Shown: positions 33,827-42,624, counted from the first letter of the stretch. The stretch: DNA of 64,000 bases from Nocardia flavorosea NBRC 108225 (GCF_001613385.1 NZ_BDCG01000013.1:310001-374000), one strand, 5' to 3'. The notes: generated by a model from the letters alone, not told the origin. Program-made: numbers and translations.

Positions 33827-34268
33827 CCAGCTATCGCCCCCGGATTGGAAGATCAGCATTTGGGGAGCGAAATAGCCATAGGTCGACAGCGAGTAGGCGG
33901 CCATGATGCCCGCCGACGCCAGCCACCAGCGCCGGAAGACAACAGGGGTGCGCCACGCCAGATACAGGTTGATCAGCGACAACGGCGCGACTACCGGAGA
34001 GACGAACGGCCAGAACGCGCGGCCGGCCCGATGGAAGCCGGATTCGTTCATGGCGTCGAGTACCTGCCCCGGGCGCGTCGGCCCACAGCGGGACCACGCC
34101 GAGTTTCTCGTACCAGCCCGCCCCGAATCGGATTCCGACGAATATCACCAGCAGCCACAAGGGGCCGGCCTCGGGCGAGCGATGGAAGAGCAGTTCGAAG
34201 GCCGCGACGCCGAATCGCCGGCGGTTCTCCTCGATGTGGTCACCACGTCGACGGACGCACTGACTCAT
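33827..34268 (-). pseudogene. Frameshifted small membrane-protein gene
   Basis: One frame reads FELLFHRSPEAGPLWLLVIF, then GIRFGAGWYEKLGVVPLWAD. A second frame continues MNESGFHRAGRAFWPFVSPV, VAPLSLINLYLAWRT and RRWWLASAGIMAAYSLSTYG to YFAPQMLIFQSGG. The two join at a run of four C (plus strand) at 34067-34070; removing one base restores a single frame with several hydrophobic segments. The C-terminus also degenerates after SWTPDR near 33827. I do not know the family with certainty (DUF1772-like at best). A sequencing error could explain the shift but not the lost tail. Confidence 0.65.
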
Positions 34269-34683
34269 GCGACCGACGCGTTGCGCGGCTATTCCGCGTG
34301 AAGCAACCCGCTGTCGCGCGGTCGCGCCGACAGCCCTCGCCATGATTCGGGCGCGCCTGCCATCGAATTCGCGCCGGCGAGCACAATCCAAAGCGTAAGG
34401 CGGGTCCGGATATCAGCGTCATCTGCCCGGGACGCGGGCGCAGGATCTGTCGAGCTTCGCGTCGGCGCCCGGCACCGCTCGTCGACCCGCAGGCACCAGC
34501 CCATGCCAACTGCACCCACCGGCCTGACCCGGATTTCGGTACCGTGCCCTCGACCGTCAGAGGTTTCGGATCGACTGGCAGCAGACCCACCCCCGGTGGC
34601 ACGAACCCGTGAAGATGGTCGCCATATCGGTCGACTGAATGGAAGTTAGACGCGCAAACTCTGGTGCATTTTTGGTGATCGGC
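34269..34683. other. Intergenic, no gene recognised
   Basis: About 415 bases between the broken membrane-protein gene and the tRNA terminator. Open frames exist on both strands but none has family-like composition, a ribosome-binding site or good codon bias. Confidence 0.3.
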
Positions 34684-34729
34684 CAAAGAAGAAAAGCAGG
34701 TCAACCCCAACTACCGGGACGGACCTGCT
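34684..34729 (-). terminator. Intrinsic terminator of tRNA-Asn
   Basis: AGCAGGTC at 34695-34702 pairs perfectly with GACCTGCT at 34722-34729. On the minus strand the stem is followed by TTTCTTCTTT, a proper U-tract. It lies 8 bases beyond the 3' end of the tRNA. Confidence 0.85.
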
Positions 34730-34736
34730 GTTTCTG

Positions 34737-34809
34737 CTCCCCCAACTGGACTCGAACCAGTAACCTGCCGATTAACAGTCGGCTGCTCTGCCAATTGAGC
34801 TATAGGGGA
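34737..34809 (-). tRNA. tRNA-Asn (GTT)
   Basis: The minus strand folds as a standard tRNA. The acceptor TCCCCTA pairs with TGGGGGA (one G-T pair). There is a D-arm with AGCTCAATTGGCAGAGC, an anticodon stem CCGAC/GTCGG-like with loop CTGTTAA giving anticodon GTT, and a T-arm ACTGGTTCGAGTCCAGT. CCA is not encoded. A T-rich terminator follows. It decodes Asn codons AAC and AAT. Confidence 0.95.
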
Positions 34810-35015
34810 TTGCTCGGCGGTCTCGCCCGTACCGGGCTGACCGAGGTGAAACTCTAGCGTATCGGTGGGCGCGGGCCCAAATCGCGGGGTCGAGCTCGGC
34901 GGACGGGGCAAATAGTGGGTGCGAGCGGCGTGGCCGTGGTGGAGTCGGATCGACAGGTGTCGGTGCGGTCGGGCAGGATGGGGCGGCACGGACTACTGGG
35001 AGGAGCTCGACCCAA

Positions 35016-35264
35016 ATGCTGCGGTTGATCATCGGTATCGCTGCCGGTTATGTAATGGGCAGTAAGGCCGGGCGAGCGCGCTATGAGCAGATCAGTGCCA
35101 GTGCGCGGGCCGTCGCAGGGAGCCCGGTGACCCGCAAGCTGGTGAACGTGAGCCGGCAGAAGCTATCGGAGAAGTTGAGCACCCAGCCGAAACTGGAGCC
35201 GATGGAGCCGCTGGACGAGCGCACCACCGTCATGGTGCCGCACGATCAGCTGCGGCGGCGTTAG
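35016..35264 (+). CDS. Small YtxH-like hypothetical protein
   Basis: An 82-residue protein beginning with one short hydrophobic helix (LRLIIGIAAGYVMGSKAGRA) and continuing as a basic, helical segment (YEQISASARAVAGSPVTRKL). The GSKAGRARYEQI pattern is typical of small actinobacterial YtxH-like or hypothetical proteins encoded next to dnaG. Function unknown. GGGAGGAG lies about 12 bases before the ATG. It is convergent with dnaG, ending 26 bases before it. Confidence 0.75.
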   Translation: MLRLIIGIAAGYVMGSKAGRARYEQISASARAVAGSPVTRKLVNVSRQKLSEKLSTQPKLEPMEPLDERTTVMVPHDQLRRR

Positions 35265-35289
35265 AGCAGGCCCCGGTAAGCAGCGAATA

Positions 35290-37212
35290 TCAGGTGGCGG
35301 CGAATTCGCCGCTGCCCATGGCCTGGTCGAGCAGGCTTTTGCGGTACTGCTCGAGTGCCACCAGATCACCGAACAGCGCCATATAGGTGTCCTGGTCGTC
35401 GGTAGAGGAAACGCGGTGCAGGCGGGATTTCAGTTCCGCGATCTGCCGGCCCACCAACGCGGCCTGAGTGCTGGCGAGGACTCCGGTGATGAAGCGCGGG
35501 ATATCATTGCTCGTTTTCACCGGCAGTGGTTCGCTTGCCAGTTCCGAGACGAGTGCGCGCAGGGTGAGGTCGTCGGTGTGGTCGGTGATGGCGGCGATCC
35601 AGTCGGCGCCGTCGAGACCGCAGCAGACACCGCCCGCTTCGGCCATGAGAGTGCGTACCGCGATATAGGCGGGGTGGGTGAAGGCGTCGGTTTCCAGGGC
35701 GTCGAACGCCGGGCCGGCGATTTCCGGGTATTGGAGTCCGGCGGCGAGGGCTTGGCGCTGGGAACGCAGCACCGGGTCGCGCGGATCGGGGCGGGCGGCA
35801 GGCGGTGTGGGGCCGGTGTGCTCCACCCGGGGCGCCCGAGCGGGTGCGGCCGCGGCGCCGCGTAGTTTGCGGGCCTCCTCGTCGACGCGGCGGTAAACGA
35901 GCTGCGGATCCTGCCAGCCGGTCCATTCGGCGAGCTGGGTGGCATAGCGTTTACGCAGGCCGTGGTCCTTGATCTGGGCAACGATCGGTACGGCCCAGCG
36001 CATCACCTCGACCTGGCTGTCGTAGGTCAGGGCACGGGTGCGGCTGTCCTCGCGTTTCGCGATCTCCTGGCGCAGTGCGAAATCGAACAGCGGTTCGCGG
36101 CGGGCGACCAGATCGCGCAGGGCGGCGTCGCCGGAATGCTGCCGCATCTCGCACGGATCCTGCCCGTCCGGGGACACCACCACGTAGGTCTGCCCGGCCA
36201 CTTTCTGATCACCGAGGAAGGCTTTCAGGGCTGCGGCCTGGCCGGCGGGGTCACCGTCGAAGGTGAAGATGATCTCACCGCGCCAGAAATTGTCGTCCAT
36301 GAGCAGGCGTCGCAGGATCCCCAGGTGATCGTCGCCGAATGCGGTCCCGCAAGCGGCGACGGCGGTTTTCACCCCGGCCAGGTGCATGGCCATCACATCC
36401 GTGTAGCCCTCGACGACCACGGCCTGATGACTCTTGGCGATCTCCCGTTTGGCGTGATCGAGACCGAACAACACCTGGGACTTCTTGTACAGCAAGGTTT
36501 CCGGGGTGTTGACGTACTTGCCCGGCATCGTGTCGTCGTCGAAGAGTTTGCGCGCGCCGAAACCGATCACATCGCCGCCGAGGTTGCGGATGGGCCACAG
36601 CAGCCGCCGGTGGAAACGATCGATCGGGCCGCGGCGGCCCTGCCGGGAGAGGCCCGCCGCCTCCAGCTCCTTGAATTCGAAACCCTTGTTCAGCAGGTGC
36701 TTGGTGAGGGTGTCCCAGCCGTCGGGGGCGTAACCGCAACCGAACTGGGTCCAGGTAGCCTCGTCGAAATTGCGGTCGGTGAGATATTTGCGGGCCATCG
36801 TGGCGTCGGGTCCGCGCAGCCGCGACATATAGAACTCGTGCGCGGCGGCATTGGCGGCGACCAGCCGGGAACGGGTACCACGGTCGCGCTGCACCGAGGG
36901 ACCGCCGCCCTCGTAGTCGATCCGGTACCCGATCTTGTCGGCGAGCTGTTCGACGGCCTCCACGAAACCGATGTGCTCGATCTTCTGGATGAAGGCGTAC
37001 ACATCACCGCCTTCGTTGCACCCGAAACAGTGGAACAGGCCGTGGTTGGGGCGGACGTGGAAAGACGGCGATTTCTCGTCGTGGAACGGGCACAGGCCCT
37101 TCATCGAATCGGCGCCGCCACGTTTGAGGGCCACATATTCGCCCACCACATCTTCGATCCGGACGCGCTCCCGAATGGCGGTGATATCGCGAGCTGGTAT
37201 TCGTCCGGTCAC
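35290..37212 (-). CDS. dnaG: DNA primase DnaG
   Basis: A 640-residue bacterial primase that makes RNA primers at the replication fork. The N-terminal CHC2 zinc domain is visible (GLCPFHDEKSPSFHVRPNHG, FHCFGCNEGGD). The TOPRIM core follows (HQAVVVEGYTDVMAMHLAGV and the acidic IIFTFDGDPAGQAAALKAF), then a helical C-terminal helicase-binding domain. The GTG at 37210-37212 was chosen by family length; the frame stays open upstream through the 33-bp repeat but that part is not primase-like. No good ribosome-binding site is seen, so a leaderless or weakly initiated message is possible. Confidence 0.97.
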   Translation of the reverse strand: MTGRIPARDITAIRERVRIEDVVGEYVALKRGGADSMKGLCPFHDEKSPSFHVRPNHGLFHCFGCNEGGDVYAFIQKIEHIGFVEAVEQLADKIGYRIDYEGGGPSVQRDRGTRSRLVAANAAAHEFYMSRLRGPDATMARKYLTDRNFDEATWTQFGCGYAPDGWDTLTKHLLNKGFEFKELEAAGLSRQGRRGPIDRFHRRLLWPIRNLGGDVIGFGARKLFDDDTMPGKYVNTPETLLYKKSQVLFGLDHAKREIAKSHQAVVVEGYTDVMAMHLAGVKTAVAACGTAFGDDHLGILRRLLMDDNFWRGEIIFTFDGDPAGQAAALKAFLGDQKVAGQTYVVVSPDGQDPCEMRQHSGDAALRDLVARREPLFDFALRQEIAKREDSRTRALTYDSQVEVMRWAVPIVAQIKDHGLRKRYATQLAEWTGWQDPQLVYRRVDEEARKLRGAAAAPARAPRVEHTGPTPPAARPDPRDPVLRSQRQALAAGLQYPEIAGPAFDALETDAFTHPAYIAVRTLMAEAGGVCCGLDGADWIAAITDHTDDLTLRALVSELASEPLPVKTSNDIPRFITGVLASTQAALVGRQIAELKSRLHRVSSTDDQDTYMALFGDLVALEQYRKSLLDQAMGSGEFAAT

Positions 37213-37225
37213 GGGGACGAGTCTA

Positions 37226-37258
37226 GGCGATACCTCCGCCTCCGCTCCGGCCGTGCGC
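37226..37258 (-). repeat. 33-bp interspersed repeat, copy 1 (upstream of dnaG)
   Basis: This 33-base stretch matches, in reverse complement, the two copies at 44713-44745 and 44793-44825 with one mismatch. It ends 13 bases before the dnaG start and has the same orientation relative to dnaG as the other two have to smtB. It contains a GGAGC GGAGG core and the ends GCGCACGG and ATCGCC. Confidence 0.8.
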
Positions 37259-37349
37259 GGTCCGAGGAGGAGCTTCGCCCCGCTGCGCACCTGGTGCCAG
37301 CGGACACAGCCGGAGGCCCGGGCACCCTGTGCGCGAACTCACCGGTGGT

Positions 37350-38594
37350 TCACAGCTGCGCGGCGACGCGTTCGAGCCGGCTTTCGGTGTAGGAAGCGAT
37401 CTGGTCGGCGATCACCCGCACCCGGGCGGTGTCATCGGCGGCGGCGTCCCACCACGGTTGCAGGAGGGGGTCGAGCGCAGCCGGCCCGGTGGCCAGCAGA
37501 TGTTCGGCCACGGCGATCAGCCGGTCCCGCTGGGCGGCCTGCCGGAGTTTGTGGTCGGGATCGGACATGACATAGCGCAGGGCGACGGTCTTCAGCATCG
37601 CGACTTCGGCCGCGGCGACGGGTGGCACCAGCAGATCGGCGGAGTAGCGGGCCGGCGGGCCGGACGCGGCCTCCTTGGTGGTGACCACCGCCGCGTTCGC
37701 GAACCGGCCGACGAGTTCACTGGTGAGCCGCTTCAACGCGACCGAACTGCGTAGTGTGCCGTCGTAATGGAACACATCGGCGACCACCGGCAGTTCCGAG
37801 AGCCGCTGCGCCGCGGCCACCAGATCGTCGACCGACAGTGCGCGATGCTGCACATGCCCCAGTTCGGCCAGCGCCAGCCGCTCCACCGGGTCGGCCAGCG
37901 CCCGCAGATCGATCCGTCCGGCGATGATCCCGTCCTCCACATCGTGCACGGAGTAGGCGACATCGTCGGACCAGTCCATCACCTGGCATTCCAGCGCGGG
38001 CCGGCGTTCCGGCGCGTCCTTGCGCACCCATGCCAGCCGGTCGGCATCCACCTCGTAGGCGCCGAATTTGCCGCCCGGTTCGGTGCGCTGCCACGGATAT
38101 TTGATGCAGGCGTCGAGGGCAGCACGGGTGAGGTTGAGCCCGGCACTGTGACCGTAGGAGTCGAGAACCTTCGGTTCGAGCCTGGTCAGAATGCGCAGGT
38201 TCTGGGCGTTGCCCTCGAACCCGCCGTGCTCGGCAGCGAAGATGTCCAGGGCCTTCTCCCCGTTGTGCCCGTAGGGCGGGTGGCCGATATCGTGCGCGAA
38301 GCCGGCGAGTTCGGCCAGGTCCGGGTCGCAACCGAGACCGTCGGCGATACCGCGGCCGATCTGGGCGACCTCCAGCGAATGGGTGAGCCGGGTACGCGGA
38401 GTGTCACCTTCGCGGGGCCCCATGACCTGCGTTTTATCCGCCAGACGGCGCAGCGCGGCCGAATGCAGCACCCGGGCACGGTCGCGCGCGAATTCACTGC
38501 GGTGCCCGTTGCCGCCGGCGCCGGCGTCGACCAGGCCGGCCGTTTTCGGGGCCTCGGTGACCAGGCGTTCCCGGTCGTGCTCGGTATAGGTCAT
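37350..38594 (-). CDS. dgt: Deoxyguanosinetriphosphate triphosphohydrolase-like protein
   Basis: A 414-residue HD-domain dNTPase that hydrolyses dNTPs to nucleoside and triphosphate. The metal-binding HD core is visible: RTRLTHSLEVAQIGRGIADG near residue 70, GFAHDIGHPPYGHNGEKALD near 100, and the downstream VMDWSDDVAYSVHDVEDGI near 215 supplying a further Asp. The ATG at 38592-38594 gives the usual length. Its stop lies 138 bases before dnaG on the same strand, the same arrangement as Rv2344c-Rv2343c in M. tuberculosis. Confidence 0.94.
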   Translation of the reverse strand: MTYTEHDRERLVTEAPKTAGLVDAGAGGNGHRSEFARDRARVLHSAALRRLADKTQVMGPREGDTPRTRLTHSLEVAQIGRGIADGLGCDPDLAELAGFAHDIGHPPYGHNGEKALDIFAAEHGGFEGNAQNLRILTRLEPKVLDSYGHSAGLNLTRAALDACIKYPWQRTEPGGKFGAYEVDADRLAWVRKDAPERRPALECQVMDWSDDVAYSVHDVEDGIIAGRIDLRALADPVERLALAELGHVQHRALSVDDLVAAAQRLSELPVVADVFHYDGTLRSSVALKRLTSELVGRFANAAVVTTKEAASGPPARYSADLLVPPVAAAEVAMLKTVALRYVMSDPDHKLRQAAQRDRLIAVAEHLLATGPAALDPLLQPWWDAAADDTARVRVIADQIASYTESRLERVAAQL

Positions 38595-38658
38595 CGCACC
38601 AAGTCTGCCACCCGGGGGTGACGTTCCGGAGTGTCCGGCGGCACCGGCAGGTGAAGCG

Positions 38659-39357
38659 TTATCGACCGGCGGTGTAGCTGAAATCGTCGGCCGAGAAATG
38701 GGTGAGCTGATACCAGAGCAGGGCCGCGGTCTCCCGGGCGATCCCGTGCGCCTGCGATTCGCGGGTGTACACGGCGGGGCCGGTACGGGTGGGCGCGGTC
38801 CACGCGTCGAGTCCGGCATCGCGGGCCATGGTGCGGGTGCGCAGGGAATGCCAGGGATCGCTGACCAGGACCGCGGATTCGAGCCCGCGCTCCTTCATCG
38901 CCGCCGCCACGGCCTCGACACTGCGCAGGGTGTCGGATCCGGTCTCCACGGCCAGCACGGCGTCCGCGGGGATACCGGCGTCCGTGAGATACATCTTCCC
39001 GGACGCCGCCTCGGTGTAGAGGTCGCCTTCCTGTTTCCCGCCGACCGTGATCACCAGATCCGAAACGCCCTGCTCGTACAGCTGCTCGGCCTGATACAGC
39101 CGAGCCTCGAAAACCGACGACGGGGTGCCCGAGTACTGAGCGGCGCCGAGTACAACGATGGCGTCCGCGGGGGTGTAGTCCTCGATCCGCGCGACCTGCC
39201 ACACCCGCACCGCGGTCCCGAGGAGCAGCACCAACCCCAGCGCCACCGCGCCGCTGATCAGACGGCCTGCCCAGCGCAGAATCGCGGCACCGATCCCGCG
39301 CGGTGCGCGGGAATCGGTACGCGAGTCCGGTCGTGTACGCGCTGGCGCCCAATTCAC
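38659..39357 (-). CDS. YdcF-family (DUF218, SanA/ElyC-like) membrane-anchored protein
   Basis: A 232-residue protein with one N-terminal membrane helix (LISGAVALGLVLLLGTAVRV, about residues 33-55) after a basic cytosolic tail. A DUF218 domain follows: DAIVVLGAAQYSGTPSSVFE, RLYQAEQLYEQGVSDLVITV, GGKQEGDLYTEAASGKMYL, ESAVLVSDPWHSLRTRTMAR. Related SanA/ElyC proteins affect envelope integrity; the biochemical activity is not established. Confidence 0.88.
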   Translation of the reverse strand: MNWAPARTRPDSRTDSRAPRGIGAAILRWAGRLISGAVALGLVLLLGTAVRVWQVARIEDYTPADAIVVLGAAQYSGTPSSVFEARLYQAEQLYEQGVSDLVITVGGKQEGDLYTEAASGKMYLTDAGIPADAVLAVETGSDTLRSVEAVAAAMKERGLESAVLVSDPWHSLRTRTMARDAGLDAWTAPTRTGPAVYTRESQAHGIARETAALLWYQLTHFSADDFSYTAGR

Positions 39358-39474
39358 ATCGACAAGTCTGCCAGGCAGGTTCCGGGTGCCGGACAGCGCG
39401 GACCTGGATCCGGCAACCGTCGCGCCATCGGACCCGGATCCCGTTCGCGCTGTTCAGAAGGGTGGCGATACTGT

Positions 39475-39492
39475 TTACCAGCCTTCTGGTAA
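39475..39492. promoter_or_regulatory. Perfect 7-bp inverted repeat of unknown binder
   Basis: TTACCAG at 39475-39481 pairs with CTGGTAA at 39486-39492 across a 4-base spacer. It lies in the 321-base divergent region between the YdcF-like gene (start 39357) and the MerR gene (start 39679). The size fits a dimeric repressor operator, but no obvious partner is nearby. Confidence 0.45.
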
Positions 39493-39637
39493 TCGCACGC
39501 GGCGCCGAAATCCCTGCACTACCGGGTACATCGGGCAGGCGTTGGCGCCCGAATCGTTATCGGATTCGCCGGATGGGTGAGGTGACCGCGGTGCGCGGGG
39601 TGTCACGACGGGCGCCTGCGAGCTGGGGAACCGTTGT

Positions 39638-39668
39638 TTGACCCTGACACGATGTCAGGCCATAGAAC
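39638..39668 (+). promoter_or_regulatory. MerR-type promoter with 19-bp spacer and operator
   Basis: TTGACC at 39638-39643 and TAGAAC at 39663-39668 are separated by 19 bases, the overlong spacer typical of MerR-activated promoters. The spacer region holds a perfect inverted repeat, CCTGAC at 39643-39648 and GTCAGG at 39654-39659. The MerR gene starts 11 bases downstream, so the promoter is likely autoregulated and the message nearly leaderless. Confidence 0.75.
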
Positions 39669-39678
39669 AGGTGGCGTC

Positions 39679-40497
39679 ATGTTGAGTATCGGAGATTTCG
39701 CCAGGCACGGACGGGTGTCGGTACGGATGCTGCGCCACTACGACCTGATCGGCCTGCTGGTGCCCCACCGGGTCGACCCCGTCAGCGGATACCGCTTCTA
39801 CGAGGTCGGTCAGCTGGCGCGGCTGAACCGCATCATCGCGCTCAAAGAACTCGGCTTCACGCTGGACCAGGTGGGCCGGATGCTGGACGACGCGGTGACC
39901 GGCGCCGAGATGCGCGGCATGCTGACCCTGCGCCGCGCCGATCTCGAACAGCGCATAGCCGCGGACCGGGAGCGGCTCGTCCGGATCGAGGCGAGACTCC
40001 GGGTAATCGAAAGGGAGGGCACGATGCCTACCGACGAGATCGTGGTGAAAACCGTTCCGGCCGTCCGGATCGCCGAACGCAGCACCGTGGTCGCCGATTT
40101 CACGCCGGAGAAGATCGGGCCGGCGGTGGAACGGCTGTTCACGGAACTGTGTGCGGCGCTGGAGCGGGAGCAGATCGAGTTCACCGGGCCCGCCGTCTGC
40201 TACTACGACCACCGGCCCGACGGCTCGGTGCTGGCGCACGCGGGTATGCCGGTGCGCATCGCCCCCGGCGAATCGGGCGATCTCACCGTCGTCGATCTCC
40301 CGGAGATGCCGCTGGCCGCAACGCAGATCTACCGCGGCGATATGAACGGCGTCCTCGAACCACACCAGGACCTGGTGCAATGGATCGAGGACAACGGCTA
40401 CCGCCCAGCGGGACCCAGCCGCGAGGTCACCTTGGTCTGGGATGTGGACACCAGCAAGTGGGTGACCGAACTCCAGGAGCCTGTCGCCCGGAAGTGA
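39679..40497 (+). CDS. MerR-family regulator with GyrI-like effector domain
   Basis: A 272-residue regulator. Residues 1-75 are a MerR HTH (LSIGDFARHGRVSVRMLRHY, RVDPVSGYRFYEVGQLARLN, ELGFTLDQVGRML). A coiled-coil helix runs to about 115 (RADLEQRIAADRERLVRIEA). A GyrI-like/AraC effector-binding domain runs to the end (VYYD-like YYDHRPDGSVLAHAGMPV, EVTLVWDVD). Such BmrR/TipA-like proteins bind amphipathic drugs and switch on an exporter. No exporter gene is adjacent, so its target may be elsewhere or only itself. Confidence 0.88.
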   Translation: MLSIGDFARHGRVSVRMLRHYDLIGLLVPHRVDPVSGYRFYEVGQLARLNRIIALKELGFTLDQVGRMLDDAVTGAEMRGMLTLRRADLEQRIAADRERLVRIEARLRVIEREGTMPTDEIVVKTVPAVRIAERSTVVADFTPEKIGPAVERLFTELCAALEREQIEFTGPAVCYYDHRPDGSVLAHAGMPVRIAPGESGDLTVVDLPEMPLAATQIYRGDMNGVLEPHQDLVQWIEDNGYRPAGPSREVTLVWDVDTSKWVTELQEPVARK

Positions 40498-40505
40498 CCC
40501 TCCGC

Positions 40506-40534
40506 TGCCGGAGCCGCCGATGCCGGTTCCGGCA
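40506..40534 (+). terminator. Hairpin after the MerR gene
   Basis: TGCCGGA at 40506-40512 pairs with TCCGGCA at 40528-40534, 9 bases past the MerR stop. The following 40535-40977 (about 440 bases) holds no recognisable gene; it may contain the cutinase promoter. Confidence 0.45.
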
Positions 40535-40989
40535 GGCCGGGTTCCGGGTCGATCCCCGACCCCGAATTCGATGCCGGTCCGGGTCTGATCGAAAGCTGGT
40601 GGGACCGCTACCCGCGCCAACCCGGGCGACGGGCGCGCCGAGCCGGAGGTCACCGAGTTCCCGGGCCGGCCGGTGGGCTGAGTTCTGGGCGCATACCACC
40701 CGCCCGAAAACCGGAAGTAACGGACAATTTCGCCGACAGGCCGCCCCGCACGGTGAATATCCCGTGGATCGGGGTCGAACACCGGTAGATTGTGCTGCCG
40801 ATACGAACAAGTTGTGATTGGCTGTTCATCGGCGAGATCTGCTGCGTCACCAGCCGTTCCCCGGTGACCATGGATCCGCCCTTACTTATGCGTCAAGCCG
40901 CAGTGATGTGGCATGCCTTTGGACTGATTTGGGAATCCTGGGAACAGTGAACGGCCCGTGGCCGTCTCGGTGAGCACATGGAGTACACG

Positions 40990-41892
40990 ATGCCTGGATG
41001 GAAGAACGCCGCAGCCGGTCTGGCGGTAACCCTCGCCACTGTCCTTGCCCCCGCGGTGGCCACGACGACTGCCCATGCGGCCCCGGCGCATTGCCCCGGC
41101 CTGTATGTGGTGGCGATTCCCGGAACTTGGGAGACCTCGGTAGACGATCCCGGCAAAGGGATGCTCGGCGCTGTCACGGACGGCCTCCCCAACGGCGCGT
41201 ATGCCGACTATGTCGCCTATGCGGCGACCGCGTTCCCGTGGGAGGGCGAAGTCTACGGCCGTTCCAAGAACGAGGCCGTCGCCGGCGCGCGCGGATTGAT
41301 TTCGGATGTCTCGCGGCGCTGCGCCAACACCCGGTTCGCCCTGCTCGGCTACAGCCAGGGAGCCGACGCGGCCGGGGATCTGGCCTCCGAAATCGGCACC
41401 GGCCTGGGCGTTGTCCCCGCCGACAGGGTCGCCCTGGTCGGGCTGATCGCCGATCCGCGGCGCTCCCCCACCGACAACTTGATCGGTCCGGCCGTGCCCG
41501 GCGCCGGCGCGGGCGGCCCCCGGCTGACCGGTTTCGGCTGGCTGAGCAATCGCACCTACACCTTCTGCGCGGTGGGCGATCTGTATTGCTCCACCCCCGA
41601 CGGTGATTTCGCCGCCCGGATCGCCGGATTCTTCGCCCAGGTTTCGACTGCCGATCCGGCCCAGTTCGGCAACTATCATTCGCTGGGTCTCGAATTGCTC
41701 AACGACGCGCTGGCCGCGGGCGGGGTCGGCCTGCTGCACGACCAGCTCAACGGCGCCGCCTACGAGGAGCGGAAACAGCAGATCGACGATTTCGTGAAAT
41801 CCGGTATCCACCAGAGTTACCCGAACTACCGGGTCGCGGGTGGTGCCACCGCCCTGACCTGGCTGCGGCAGCAGCTCATCGCACTCACCTGA
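40990..41892 (+). CDS. Secreted cutinase-family hydrolase
   Basis: A 300-residue exported serine esterase of the cutinase/culp family. The signal peptide spans residues 1-30 (AAAGLAVTLATVLAPAVATT, cleavage after AHA). The nucleophile Ser122 lies in GYSQG (120-124), preceded by paired cysteines (HCPGLY and RRCANTRFALLG). The Asp and His of the triad are expected near FCAVGDLYCSTPDG and the FGNYHSLGLELL region. Mycolata enzymes of this type cleave lipid or wax esters in the envelope or medium. The ATG at 40990 has GGAG 6 bases upstream; an ATG at 40978 is less well placed. Confidence 0.88.
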   Translation: MPGWKNAAAGLAVTLATVLAPAVATTTAHAAPAHCPGLYVVAIPGTWETSVDDPGKGMLGAVTDGLPNGAYADYVAYAATAFPWEGEVYGRSKNEAVAGARGLISDVSRRCANTRFALLGYSQGADAAGDLASEIGTGLGVVPADRVALVGLIADPRRSPTDNLIGPAVPGAGAGGPRLTGFGWLSNRTYTFCAVGDLYCSTPDGDFAARIAGFFAQVSTADPAQFGNYHSLGLELLNDALAAGGVGLLHDQLNGAAYEERKQQIDDFVKSGIHQSYPNYRVAGGATALTWLRQQLIALT

Positions 41893-41902
41893 CGGGCACC
41901 CC

Positions 41903-41941
41903 TGCCGACGGCCCGGCCGCCTTCCGGCCGGGCCGTCGGCA
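41903..41941. terminator. Bidirectional terminator, perfect 17-bp stem
   Basis: TGCCGACGGCCCGGCCG at 41903-41919 pairs exactly with 41925-41941 around a 5-base loop. It fills the space between the convergent cutinase (ends 41892) and MBL hydrolase (ends 41947) genes. Confidence 0.88.
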
Positions 41942-41946
41942 TCTGA

Positions 41947-42624
41947 TCACCAGCCGCGACTCTTCCATTCGGCCAGCTGCGGCCGTTCGGCGCCGAGGGT
42001 GGTGTCGTCACCGTGGCCGGGATAGACGGCCGTGTCGTCGCCGTAGCGACCGAACAGTTTGCGGGTGACGTCGTCGAGCAGAGTGGTGAAATCCTCAGGG
42101 CGCCAAGTCTTTCCGATGCCACCGGGAAACAGGCAGTCTCCGGTGAACAGGTGGGTGCGACCGGATCCGTCGGTCAGGGCCAGCGTGACCGAGCCGGGGG
42201 TGTGCCCGACCAGGTGGATGATCTCGAGCGTGAGGTCGCCGACGGTGACACTGTCGCCCTCGGCGAGCAGGCGCTGCGGGGTGACCGGCAGCGGTTCGGC
42301 GTCGAGTGTATGCGCGGCGGTCGGCGCACCGGTTGCCTCGGCGACAGCCCCGAGCGCCTGCCAGTGGTCGGGATGCTGATGGGTGGTGACGATCAGGCCG
42401 ATCCCGTCCGGGGCGGTCTGTTCGACAAGTTCGATGATCCGGTTCGCGTCGTTGGCGGCGTCGATGAGGAGGGTCGCGCCGGTGGCCGTGCACTGCACCA
42501 GGTAGGTGTTGTTGTCCATCGGGCCGACCGACATCTTGGTGATCCGGGCGCCCGGAACCTCCCGGCGCTGCGGAGCGCCACCCGATTCGACATGTCCGGT
42601 ATAGGTCGTTTCGACGGTGATCAC
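41947..42624 (-). CDS. MBL-fold metallo-hydrolase (glyoxalase II-like)
   Basis: A 225-residue metallo-beta-lactamase-fold hydrolase. The zinc motif THQHPDHWQALG is near residue 80, HLVGHTPGSVTLAL near 140, FTGDCLFPGGIGKT near 165 and VYPGHGDDTTLG near 205. All canonical metal ligands are present. Similar proteins hydrolyse thioesters or mycothiol conjugates; the substrate is not determinable. Starts at a GTG (42622-42624). Confidence 0.88.
   Translation of the reverse strand: MITVETTYTGHVESGGAPQRREVPGARITKMSVGPMDNNTYLVQCTATGATLLIDAANDANRIIELVEQTAPDGIGLIVTTHQHPDHWQALGAVAEATGAPTAAHTLDAEPLPVTPQRLLAEGDSVTVGDLTLEIIHLVGHTPGSVTLALTDGSGRTHLFTGDCLFPGGIGKTWRPEDFTTLLDDVTRKLFGRYGDDTAVYPGHGDDTTLGAERPQLAEWKSRGW

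Noticed and set aside
34737..34809. tRNA-Asn as an integration site
   Set aside because: No integrase, no duplicated tRNA 3' end and no phage genes flank it; the neighbouring pieces are ordinary or decayed genes.
37213..37290. Longer DnaG start including the 33-bp repeat as coding
   Set aside because: The extra 26 residues do not resemble primase N-termini and the same repeat is non-coding upstream of smtB.
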